Origin: Alistipes sp.
Lineage (GTDB): Bacteria; Bacteroidota; Bacteroidia; Bacteroidales; Rikenellaceae
Length of the DNA stretch: 62,636 nt
Direction of reading: 5' to 3'
NCBI GenBank assembly: GCA_017416915.1
Contig: JAFQAN010000010.1
Coordinates: forward strand, 1-62,636
The position numbers were made by a program, and so were the translations under genes. Below the pieces are notes generated by a model that searched no databases, was not told the DNA's origin, and saw nothing but the letters and a program-made list of their open reading frames with translations. Of this stretch, positions 37,803-44,786 are shown piece after piece (the first letter of the stretch is position 1; each line of letters begins with the position of its first letter).

Positions 37803-37841
37803 AGAAAAAATATTGCCGACTTGCAAATACAAATCGGCAAT
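37803..37841 (-). terminator. Terminator of the OmpH-like gene
   Basis: ATTGCCGA (37812-37819) pairs with TCGGCAAT (37834-37841). The minus strand then runs into ATATTTTTTC. Confidence 0.75.
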
Positions 37842-37865
37842 TATTTTCGATTGTGCTAATATTTG

Positions 37866-38540
37866 CTACTGAGCGGCGTAAAGCTCATCGACCTTTGCGA
37901 GTACCAGTGTCGAGATATTGAGCGACGGATCGGCGTCGATGACCTGAACAGCGTTAAGAATCATCTTGTAGCGCTTGTCGCCATTGATGTCGGCGATAGC
38001 CTGCTTAACCAACTCCTGGAAGCGGTTAAGAAGCACCTGCTGCTCTTCGAGAAGCTGCATCTCCTCCTGCTGCAAAGTCTTGGTCTCGGACTGAACGGTA
38101 GCCTCAAAGTTGTTCATACGCAACTGCAACGAATCGCCCTTCTTCTGCAACTCCTCCTGCTTCTGCTGTGCATTAAGCGTGGTTATAAGACCCTTGGCGT
38201 ACTCCTCCTGCAACTTAGCAGCGTCGCTCTGCAACTTGTTATACTCGGCAGCCAAGCCCTGCTCCTTCTTTGCCCAGCCCTCCTGCGTGGTACTCATCTT
38301 CTCCTGGAACTTCTGAATCTTCTCCTCGATAGGCTGACCCTCTGCCTGGTAGATCTTGCTTGATGCCATCACAAAGTCGATGTCGAGATAGACCACATCG
38401 CCACTCGTTACAACCTGCACATCGGCAAGAGCTGTTGAGTCGGCTGCGGCAGCCTTGTCATCGCTCTTCTCGCTCTTCTCGCCGCCACACGCAACGAGCA
38501 TAGTCGATGCAATAACAGCAAACAAAAGTGTCTTTTTCAT
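37866..38540 (-). CDS. OmpH/Skp-like periplasmic chaperone lipoprotein
   Basis: The 224-residue product has a lipoprotein signal with lipobox LVAC (Cys18), a Ser/Lys/Asp/Ala-rich linker, a short beta segment (DVVYLDIDFVMASSKIYQ) and a long coiled-coil arm of about 100 residues (PIEEKIQKFQEKM ... NNFEATVQSETKTLQQEE). It ends with a second beta segment (KRYKMILNAVQVIDADPSLNISTLVL). This beta-arm-beta layout is that of Skp/OmpH, which guards unfolded outer membrane proteins. Unlike soluble Skp it would be membrane-anchored, as several Bacteroidota members are. Confidence 0.82.
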   Translation of the reverse strand: MKKTLLFAVIASTMLVACGGEKSEKSDDKAAAADSTALADVQVVTSGDVVYLDIDFVMASSKIYQAEGQPIEEKIQKFQEKMSTTQEGWAKKEQGLAAEYNKLQSDAAKLQEEYAKGLITTLNAQQKQEELQKKGDSLQLRMNNFEATVQSETKTLQQEEMQLLEEQQVLLNRFQELVKQAIADINGDKRYKMILNAVQVIDADPSLNISTLVLAKVDELYAAQ

Positions 38541-38582
38541 AATCTTATGCTTAGTTTTTAGTTAATTTTCGATTTCAAAACA

Positions 38583-38610
38583 CAAAGGTACGAAAATTTA
38601 TTTACTTTTG
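38583..38610. promoter_or_regulatory. Divergent promoters of the OmpH-like gene and ruvA
   Basis: Minus strand TACCTTTG (38590-38583) and plus strand TACTTTTG (38603-38610). Starts lie 43 nt and 30 nt away. Confidence 0.6.
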
Positions 38611-38639
38611 TAGAAAATTTCAAAATAAATTAACACTAT

Positions 38640-39233
38640 ATGTACGAATACATATCGGGAAAAGTTAGCGAGGCGACACCCACATACGCCATAATCGAGG
38701 CTGCGGGAGTGGGATACTTTATCAACATCTCGTTGCAGACATACGCCGAAATAGAGAACCTTGGCGAGGCAAAGCTCTACGTTCACTTCGTGGTGCGCGA
38801 AGACCAACAGGCCCTCTTTGGATTTAGCACCAAACTCGAACGAGAGCTATTCCGACAGCTAATCAGTGTCTCGGGCGTGGGCGGCAACACGGCGCGTATG
38901 ATACTCTCGACATACTCGTCAAAGGAGCTGCAAAACATCATCGCCACGGAGAATGCTGTGCTGCTAAAAAATGTGAAGGGCTTAGGATTAAAGACGGCAC
39001 AGAAGATTATTGTCGAGCTATCGGGCAAGATGCTCGAACTCGGAGCAAGCGACCTTATGCTCACGCCGACAACCTCCGCAAACCGCTCGGCGGCATACGA
39101 CGAGGCGTTGGCAGCACTCGCTATGCTCGGCTTCCAAAAGGCGGCATCGGAGAAGGTGCTAACCGCCATATTCAAGGAGCAACCAACAATAGGTGTAGAG
39201 GATGCGGTGCGTGGCGCACTGAAAAGATTGTAA
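38640..39233 (+). CDS. ruvA: Holliday junction DNA-binding protein RuvA
   Basis: Tetrameric DNA-binding partner of RuvB. The 197-residue product has the N-terminal OB domain (MYEYISGKVSEATPTYAIIEAAGVGYFINI), two helix-hairpin-helix motifs (LISVSGVGGNTARMIL and LKNVKGLGLKTAQKIIVEL) and the C-terminal RuvB-binding helices (DEALAALAMLGFQKAASEKVL). Length is normal. Confidence 0.97.
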   Translation: MYEYISGKVSEATPTYAIIEAAGVGYFINISLQTYAEIENLGEAKLYVHFVVREDQQALFGFSTKLERELFRQLISVSGVGGNTARMILSTYSSKELQNIIATENAVLLKNVKGLGLKTAQKIIVELSGKMLELGASDLMLTPTTSANRSAAYDEALAALAMLGFQKAASEKVLTAIFKEQPTIGVEDAVRGALKRL

Positions 39234-39326
39234 GAGGCGGCCCGACAACGGGTATAAAAGCATATTTTTTGATACTTTAAGTGGGCAGTTGCAAAATAAT
39301 TACTAAATTTGTGCGATTATATAGGT

Positions 39327-39947
39327 ATGAAACATTTTAGGCTGATACATATTATTGCCGTTATCGTTGCCGCAGCACTTATTGGTGTCGGTTGCAGCAA
39401 CGAGAATGATAACACGCTCACGTCGCAGCAGACAAATATCGCAAACTACCTCAAATCGTCGCACCAGCCACGACTCATCCCCGAGTCGGAGCTATCATCG
39501 TCTCTTGACGAGAAGCCCGAGTACTACGTACAGTGGGGCTTGGACCTCTACCGCTACATCGCCACGATGTACGAAGAGGGGCGCGACAGCAAGGCGGAGG
39601 TTGCAATGGGCAATACGCTCTCGCTGCGCTACTCAGCCTATATCTTTACTAACCGCACACCCGCAATCGACGCACTGTATGCCACCAACGACGAGACAAT
39701 GATTGCGCAGTTGGAGAGTGCTGGACTTAACACCTCGTATGAGTGGACCACCGACCCATACGTCATCACATTGGGGACATCGGAGATTGTCCAAGGGTTG
39801 GAAACTGCCCTTGTAGGTTGCCGTGAGGGCGACACCGTCGAGATTTATATGACCTATGAGCAGGCATACGGCAAAGACTTTATCGGCATGGTACCGAGCA
39901 AGTCGGCTGTCGTATGGTATATTGATATATTAAGCGTAACAAAGTAA
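39327..39947 (+). CDS. FKBP-like peptidyl-prolyl isomerase lipoprotein
   Basis: The 206-residue product has a lipoprotein signal with lipobox IGVGC (Cys23) and a C-terminal FKBP-like domain (YVITLGTSEIVQGLETALVGCREGDTVEIYMTYEQAYGKDFIG ... SAVVWYIDILSV). The loop that normally reads IPPNSTL is changed (MVPSKSAV). The frame opens at 39309, but the ATG at 39327 starts the signal peptide. TAAATTTG at 39304-39311 is a likely -7 element. It is followed 7 nt later by a second FKBP-like lipoprotein gene. Confidence 0.85.
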   Translation: MKHFRLIHIIAVIVAAALIGVGCSNENDNTLTSQQTNIANYLKSSHQPRLIPESELSSSLDEKPEYYVQWGLDLYRYIATMYEEGRDSKAEVAMGNTLSLRYSAYIFTNRTPAIDALYATNDETMIAQLESAGLNTSYEWTTDPYVITLGTSEIVQGLETALVGCREGDTVEIYMTYEQAYGKDFIGMVPSKSAVVWYIDILSVTK

Positions 39948-39954
39948 ATCAAAG

Positions 39955-41526
39955 ATGAGGATATTTACCAAATTCATAACTCTTTGTATCCTATTGGGCG
40001 TTGCCGCGGCATCGTGTGTCAAAGAGCCAGAGGTGAGCTTCGAGGATATTGAGCAGCGATCACTCAAAGCGTGGATTGAGAAGCACCACCCCGAGCTTAT
40101 AAACAACTATCAGGAGGATGGCGGCTACTACGTCGAAGTTCTCGACGAGGGATGCCTCGACTCGCTCCCCATCACGGGCAAGGATGTGTGGTTGTGGTAC
40201 GACTTTACGGGTCGCGACCTCGATGGCAACGTATGCGAGTCGCGCAACGACTCGACGGCATACCAGCAGGGTACATTCAACGTACACACGCGCTATATTC
40301 CTGCATACCGTTTCAGCGGCGCCGAGGCACATACGCTTATGGAGGGTTCGTACCTCGCGACATTCAACGAGCTTAACATCGGCGGCGAGAAGTTCTCGGT
40401 ACGCTACGGCACAAAGCTACGCCTATATCTGCCCTCATCGGTTATCGACGGCAGCAACGGCATCGAGGGCGATGGCGGCTACGAGGGTCAGTTCTCACTC
40501 GACGGCAACGTACCGATGATACTCGATATGACGATATATGGACACGTCAATAACCCCGTAGCATACGAGGGCAACCACGTGGATTCGTTTGCCAACATAA
40601 ACGGAGGTCTATGCAGCGAGCATAAGGCCAAAATAGATAAGGCGGAGACATCAAGCCTGCGTCGTCATCTTGCAACACGCAACGACGAGCAGACGGAGGA
40701 GGATACCAAATATTTGGAGTTCTTCGATGGTCGCTGGCACCAGCCTATCGACACCCTCGCACAGCTCTACGTAAACTACAACTACTCGCCAGCCCGCAAT
40801 AAATTCGACTTCAACGCCATCGGCAAAGATACGCTTATGTACCCCGACCAGAGCATCTATCGTGCAGGTAGTTTCAGCGTATATGGCACGCAGACGATGG
40901 ACGAGATAGACCGTCGCATAAACGACGCCCTTGTAGAGCGTTTTGGCGATGGTATCTCGGGCGATAAACTCGCAGAGGCGGACTCGGTAAGCAAGAAGGG
41001 TGCGGTAAATGTGTGGTACGTAGGCCGCTTCCTCGACGGCTTCGTCTTCAACACCAACATCGACGAGGTAAAGCAGATTGTCTTTGGCAAGGTGGAGGAG
41101 AAGGGTACGCCGCTCGAATTCGACGTTAAGAAGGCCCTCGACACCCCCGAAGATGCAGGAACGATATTGGCGTGGGCATACGCGATACCCACACTGCGCA
41201 TAGGTCAGTGGGCGACAATTCTCACCGTATCGACATACGCATACGGCATAGCTGGCAAGGTAGGCACACACACAAGCGATACCACGTCCGACACGTCGTA
41301 CTACGACTATATGAACTACATGAACTATATGAATTATATGAACAGCTACTATGGCTACGGCTACGGTAGTATGTATAACAACGGCTACTACGGCTACGCC
41401 AACCCCTACTACTACGGTTTCCCTGGAACGTATGACGACGGCTCGGAGAGTACGACGGTAACATATACATCCAGCGAGGTGCCAGCATATACGCCGCTGC
41501 TGTTCCAAATCTTCATATCGAAATAG
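39955..41526 (+). CDS. Two-domain FKBP-like lipoprotein with a tyrosine/glycine/asparagine-rich insertion
   Basis: The 523-residue product has lipobox AAASC (Cys21). It appears to hold two degenerate FKBP-like domains. The first covers about residues 35-215 and contains KDVWLWYDFTGRDLDG. The second covers about residues 330-523; it contains AVNVWYVGRFLDGFVFNTN and LRIGQWATILTVSTYAYGIAG and closes with VPAYTPLLFQIFISK. Between the YG strand and the closing strand, where FKBPs have the 80s loop, lies an insertion with four Tyr-Met-Asn repeats and then many Tyr, Gly and Asn (residues about 440-490). It is co-transcribed with the FKBP gene before it. Isomerase activity is uncertain. Confidence 0.75.
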   Translation: MRIFTKFITLCILLGVAAASCVKEPEVSFEDIEQRSLKAWIEKHHPELINNYQEDGGYYVEVLDEGCLDSLPITGKDVWLWYDFTGRDLDGNVCESRNDSTAYQQGTFNVHTRYIPAYRFSGAEAHTLMEGSYLATFNELNIGGEKFSVRYGTKLRLYLPSSVIDGSNGIEGDGGYEGQFSLDGNVPMILDMTIYGHVNNPVAYEGNHVDSFANINGGLCSEHKAKIDKAETSSLRRHLATRNDEQTEEDTKYLEFFDGRWHQPIDTLAQLYVNYNYSPARNKFDFNAIGKDTLMYPDQSIYRAGSFSVYGTQTMDEIDRRINDALVERFGDGISGDKLAEADSVSKKGAVNVWYVGRFLDGFVFNTNIDEVKQIVFGKVEEKGTPLEFDVKKALDTPEDAGTILAWAYAIPTLRIGQWATILTVSTYAYGIAGKVGTHTSDTTSDTSYYDYMNYMNYMNYMNSYYGYGYGSMYNNGYYGYANPYYYGFPGTYDDGSESTTVTYTSSEVPAYTPLLFQIFISK

Positions 41527-41556
41527 AATAAAGCTCGCGTTTGCGAGCTTTATTTG
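41527..41556. terminator. Bidirectional terminator
   Basis: AATAAAGCTCGC (41527-41538) pairs with GCGAGCTTTATT (41543-41554), loop GTTT, between converging genes. Confidence 0.85.
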
Positions 41557-41586
41557 TCTTATAGGTGCGACTGCACTATGTGAAGG

Positions 41587-42345
41587 CTACATACCTCGCG
41601 CACGGTTTAGCTCGGGGGCAATCTCACGCATCAGCTCCACACACCTCTCCTGACACTGGCGAAATATCTCCGACGCCACCTCACGACTACGAAGTGTATC
41701 TGTCAGTTGCAAGCTCTCTATGTCGCGTTCAACACCCTGTTTCACAGTGGTAAAGAGATAGGGAAAATAGAAGTTATCAACGAGCTTCGAGTATGCCACA
41801 ACATCCATTTCGGCACGGTAACGACGGATGCTATCACACCTACGCGTAGCATCCTCCATCCACGCCTGGCGTATCTTCGCAATATCGCGCTCGATAATCT
41901 CCTCAGCGGAGAGCTGCACCTCGACTGGCGGCGTTGTCTCTTGCGAAGCTGGCTTATCGGGTGTCGGGCGCAACATATAGGCGACCACCCCACCCACAGC
42001 GGCGAGTATAACAACAGCTACCCATACAGGGCGTCTTCGCGAGGGTTTGGCATTTACTGCTGAACTACTCGGCAACTCGACATCGACTTGCTGTGCGCAG
42101 AAGTCGCTCCACCCCGCATAGCCCACATAGCGCGAAAGGGTCGAGAGGGTCGAGGGGCGCGGCATTGTCGAACGCTTATCGTAGCCATAGAGGCGCTTCA
42201 ACGTCGATACGCTGAGGCTGTCGCCCGTAACCTCCGACACGTCGAGCGACAATTGGTCATAATCGGTCGGGGCGTCGAGCGTTCGCCCAAAGCGACGCAA
42301 GACCTCGGCTTTGAGCAGTTCGATATATTGGTTATTCTCCATCAT
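41587..42345 (-). CDS. Membrane-anchored protein with N-terminal helix-turn-helix-like domain
   Basis: The 252-residue product (start at 42345) has a cytoplasmic N-terminal domain of about 90 residues. It includes LSLDVSEVTGDSLSVSTLKRLYGYDKRSTMPRPSTLSTLSRYVGY, which reads like a helix-turn-helix followed by a short helical repeat. One membrane helix follows (VWVAVVILAAVGGVVAYML, about 108-126), then a Pro/Thr linker and a helical periplasmic domain of about 110 residues. Similar proteins are frequent in Bacteroidota, but no function is assigned as far as I know. The frame extends to 42375, but the -7 element TATCTTTG lies at 42360-42353, so that start would precede the promoter; ATG at 42345 is 7 nt past it. 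Confidence 0.7.
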   Translation of the reverse strand: MMENNQYIELLKAEVLRRFGRTLDAPTDYDQLSLDVSEVTGDSLSVSTLKRLYGYDKRSTMPRPSTLSTLSRYVGYAGWSDFCAQQVDVELPSSSAVNAKPSRRRPVWVAVVILAAVGGVVAYMLRPTPDKPASQETTPPVEVQLSAEEIIERDIAKIRQAWMEDATRRCDSIRRYRAEMDVVAYSKLVDNFYFPYLFTTVKQGVERDIESLQLTDTLRSREVASEIFRQCQERCVELMREIAPELNRARGM

Positions 42346-42352
42346 AGTAGCA

Positions 42353-42360
42353 CAAAGATA
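42353..42360 (-). promoter_or_regulatory. -7 element of the membrane-anchored HTH gene
   Basis: Minus strand TATCTTTG. Upstream lies an inverted repeat CTACGA/TCGTAG (42389-42394 and 42411-42416) that might be an operator. A further -7-like TACCTTTG faces the other way at 42446-42453. Confidence 0.5.
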
Positions 42361-42476
42361 CAAATAGTTTGACAAATCGAAGCTATTTCTACGAAGTGAA
42401 TTGTAATGAATCGTAGTGAATTTGGCGTTTTAAGGGCGTTGTACCTACCTTTGCAAAAGAAAAACAGCCCCGCTCT

Positions 42477-42506
42477 TTGTTAATTGCGAGAAAGTTCGTA
42501 TCTTTG
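42477..42506 (+). promoter_or_regulatory. Promoter of the structured RNA
   Basis: TTG at 42477-42479 (as TTTG), 19-nt gap, TATCTTTG at 42499-42506. Transcription would start near 42513. Confidence 0.75.
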
Positions 42507-42512
42507 CTTTGC

Positions 42513-42736
42513 TGCCGAGAGGTAGCTGACATTTTACGAGGACTTATAAGTCTCAGCTAACGACAAAACCGCCAATTTTGTATGTGCTTCGGCACTCTTA
42601 ATGTACGCTGAACGAATAAGGGTTTCACGCATCGACACTGGGTGCGGGCTGTTTGTTATTCGTATTGTGCATTGGGTGCTTGGCGGTGCCTGTCGTTAGA
42701 TATGAATAGTCATAGGTCTGCACCTATTTACTTTTT
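42513..42736 (+). ncRNA. Strongly folded RNA of about 220 nt with own promoter and terminator (unidentified)
   Basis: No reading frame of note. Helices are visible: TAGCTGA with TCAGCTA (42523-42529, 42553-42559); CTAACGACA with TGTCGTTAG (42557-42565, 42691-42699); ACCGCCAA with TTGGCGGT (42568-42575, 42680-42687); GTGC-TTCG-GCAC (42584-42595); ACGAATAA with TTATTCGT (42612-42619, 42656-42663); CGCATC with GGGTGCG (42628-42633, 42641-42646). The first two share 3 nt, so they compete. It is not tmRNA (found at 48219) and I see no RNase P RNA signatures. It could be 6S RNA, the Bacteroidales-1 motif RNA, or a leader that controls the ORF at 42752. Confidence 0.7.
42712..42736 (+). terminator. 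Terminator of the structured RNA, 12 nt before the next ORF
   Basis: ATAGGT (42712-42717), loop CTGC, ACCTAT (42722-42727), then TTACTTTTT. The ORF at 42752 starts at once after it, and no other -7 element is seen in between. Confidence 0.7.
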
Positions 42737-42751
42737 AATATATACTAAACT

Positions 42752-43132
42752 ATGATGAATTTTTTAATGGAAGTATTAAGCTGGCTTTTTGGAGCATTTA
42801 TTCTTGCGCTCGTTTCCAGCTTTCTGACACCTTCGGACAATGAGATGAAGGCGGACTTTTACGAGAAGATGGAGCAGGTTGTTGTAGCCTCGGCTGCGGC
42901 AGATGACTCGTTAGGAGGCTATTTTGCAAGCGGCATTGTCAATACCCACGAGGGACGAGCATTGATTCGCGCGGGCATTAAGGCAGAATACGACATCGAG
43001 ATTAATGATTGGTGGGCGGTAAAGACAATCAGCATCAAAGCAAAAGGTTCGGATGATGAATATGAGCGCGTCGGCTTGGGTATTTGCGGCTTCACGATAT
43101 TTGACAATGACGATTTAGAGGAGATGTTGTAG
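42752..43132 (+). CDS. Small membrane-anchored protein, possibly DUF4359-like
   Basis: The 126-residue product starts MMNFLMEVLSWLFGAFILALVSSFLTPSDNEM: one N-terminal membrane helix, then LTPS and a helix, then a beta-rich end (WWAVKTISIKAKGSDDEYERVGLGICGFTIF). This layout is like that of DUF4359 proteins, which also have TNPS after one helix, but the match is weak. It has no separate promoter that I can see, so it may depend on read-through of the structured RNA. A TonB-domain gene follows 58 nt later. Confidence 0.65.
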   Translation: MMNFLMEVLSWLFGAFILALVSSFLTPSDNEMKADFYEKMEQVVVASAAADDSLGGYFASGIVNTHEGRALIRAGIKAEYDIEINDWWAVKTISIKAKGSDDEYERVGLGICGFTIFDNDDLEEML

Positions 43133-43190
43133 GGCAATACGCACGGCTGTTAATTTGGATTACATATATTAATATATAGACACGTAAACT

Positions 43191-44150
43191 ATGAGACGTA
43201 TATGTTTTATTATGCTCTGCACACTTTTTGTGGCGGCGCACAGCGCAACTGCACAGCGCATAACATTCGATGTTCACAAACGCAACGTCCTAAAAGTCGA
43301 AGTCCTGGAATCGGGCGCAGTAGCCGTCGATAACAAGAAGTACTCGCTAATCGACCTTGTTCGTGGCAAAAACTCAGATATTGCCGAGGCGGTTTACAAC
43401 TTTCTATCGCTACCCGACCGTTCCGAAAAACGCCTCACGTCGCTTGGGGTTTACGGCGACCAGAAATACTATATCAGTGAAGGTATTGTGCTGCTATGCA
43501 CCACAAACGGCGCGAACGAGAAGCTGAATGCATTAGTCAAGGATGTAATTATGGATGGCTTTAACCTCTACCGTAACGACATTTCACGACAAGTGTACGG
43601 CAAACCCTACTCGGAGCTAAACGAGCAGCAGGCACTTAGCATCAAGAAGTTACCGACAAGAATACATCGCGCCGACGACCCCTATGGGGAGTTGCGCATT
43701 GTTCCCGACACGCAAGATATTGCTATTTCTGAGATTAAGTTTAGCGAGGACCCCGACGAGTTTGGCGACTTCGAGTTTGGCTTTGAGGAGGAGTCTAACT
43801 TTGATGTGGATGAGCAAGCATTTATTAAGTGTGATGTTATGCCTACATTCCAGGGTGGAGACCTCTCGAAGTTCCGTAACTGGGTGCAGTCAAATGTTAG
43901 ATACCCCCAAATCGCACTCGAAAATGGTATCCAGGGTAACGTGGTTATCAAGTTTATAGTTGAAAAGGATGGCTCTGTATCTAATATTCAGGTTCTCGTA
44001 TCGCCCGATAAGACCTTGTCGGATGCTGCCGTTGCAGTATTCCAACGCTCGCCGAAGTGGGTGCCTGGAAAGGAACAAAACGAGCCTGTGCGTGTAACCT
44101 ACATCCTGCCCGTATCATTCAAGATTCAGCAGCAAGAGGTCATACCATAA
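43191..44150 (+). CDS. Secreted TonB C-terminal-domain protein
   Basis: The 319-residue product has a cleavable signal peptide (MRRICFIMLCTLFVAAHSATA) instead of the usual uncleaved TonB anchor. The N-terminal two thirds do not resemble a known family. The last 100 residues form a TonB C-terminal domain (MPTFQGGDLSKFRNWVQSN ... GIQGNVVIKFIVEKDGSVSNIQV ... PKWVPGKEQNEPVRVTYILPV). Without a membrane anchor or proline-rich arm it cannot transmit force like TonB, so a soluble periplasmic partner of receptors or peptidoglycan is more likely. This is inference. Confidence 0.8.
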   Translation: MRRICFIMLCTLFVAAHSATAQRITFDVHKRNVLKVEVLESGAVAVDNKKYSLIDLVRGKNSDIAEAVYNFLSLPDRSEKRLTSLGVYGDQKYYISEGIVLLCTTNGANEKLNALVKDVIMDGFNLYRNDISRQVYGKPYSELNEQQALSIKKLPTRIHRADDPYGELRIVPDTQDIAISEIKFSEDPDEFGDFEFGFEEESNFDVDEQAFIKCDVMPTFQGGDLSKFRNWVQSNVRYPQIALENGIQGNVVIKFIVEKDGSVSNIQVLVSPDKTLSDAAVAVFQRSPKWVPGKEQNEPVRVTYILPVSFKIQQQEVIP

Positions 44151-44173
44151 CATAGAGGCTGACTAAAAAGTGA

Positions 44174-44455
44174 GTAGTTCAGAGCTGCGAAGTTCTGTAC
44201 CTTAGTGAAGAGAAGAGGCGGAGAGAAGAGGCAGCAGAGAGGCTGAGAGAGGGAGAGTACTATGAGGATGCCCTGATGAAAGCCTCCGAGCAAGGTCACG
44301 CTGGGGCCCAAAACAATATAGGCGTTTGTTTCTACGAAGGCAATGGAGTACCTCGTAGCTATACAACCGCCAAATATTGGTATCGTAAAGCCATTGAGCA
44401 AGGCCACGAAATAGCAAAATTAAACCTTGAAATACTGGAAGAAGAGGGATACTAA
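44174..44455 (+). pseudogene. Sel1-repeat gene fragment lacking its 5' end
   Basis: An open frame with no start before residue 35 reads SEEKRRREEAAERLREGEYY, then EDALMKASEQGHAGAQNNIG, then a Sel1 repeat core (FYEGNGVPRSYTTAKYWYRK, AIEQGHEIAKLN) and stops at 44455. The upstream frame is closed by TGA at 44171-44173. The first ATG (44276) would leave 59 residues covering one and a half repeats. A 5'-truncated remnant is the simplest reading; a short functional protein from 44276 is possible. Confidence 0.6.
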
Positions 44456-44473
44456 GCTATAATTAGAAACACC

Positions 44474-44707
44474 ATGAAGAACAACACAACACACGAAGAG
44501 GGAGGGCGGTTAGCCGAATTAAAGGCTGTTATCGCCAAAGAGCAGACCAAAGAGCGTCGCAAATGGATCATTCGAGGTATTATCATCCTTGTAGTCAGTA
44601 CGCTCATTGTCTTATTCAAAACAGCAGTTCAGCGATCTGAACAAAATGCCATCCAGGATGCCGTTCAACAGCAAATTGAACGGCAACTTGAAGAGATAAG
44701 ACACTAA
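44474..44707 (+). CDS. Small single-pass membrane protein
   Basis: The 77-residue product has a charged N terminus, one membrane helix (WIIRGIIILVVSTLIVLF, about residues 31-48) and a helical, Gln/Glu-rich C terminus (NAIQDAVQQQIERQLEEIRH) that could form a coiled coil. No family recognised. It follows the Sel1 remnant by 18 nt and is closed by a terminator. Confidence 0.6.
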   Translation: MKNNTTHEEGGRLAELKAVIAKEQTKERRKWIIRGIIILVVSTLIVLFKTAVQRSEQNAIQDAVQQQIERQLEEIRH

Positions 44708-44732
44708 AACCGGTCTCGGACTACCAAACAAA

Positions 44733-44768
44733 AGAAATCGCGGACGGGCAAGCCTATCCGCGATTTCT
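44733..44768. terminator. Bidirectional terminator
   Basis: AGAAATCGCGGA (44733-44744) pairs with TCCGCGATTTCT (44757-44768), between converging genes. Confidence 0.85.
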
Positions 44769-44786
44769 CTTTTAGTGGCTATCGGA

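Noticed and set aside
40651-41508. 285-residue minus-strand frame over the FKBP-like gene
   Set aside because: Shadow of a repetitive Tyr-rich gene; Val/Tyr/His-rich artefact.
42513-42736. RNase P RNA or a second tmRNA
   Set aside because: I see no RNase P consensus blocks and no tag frame or tRNA-like end; tmRNA is clearly at 48219-48618.
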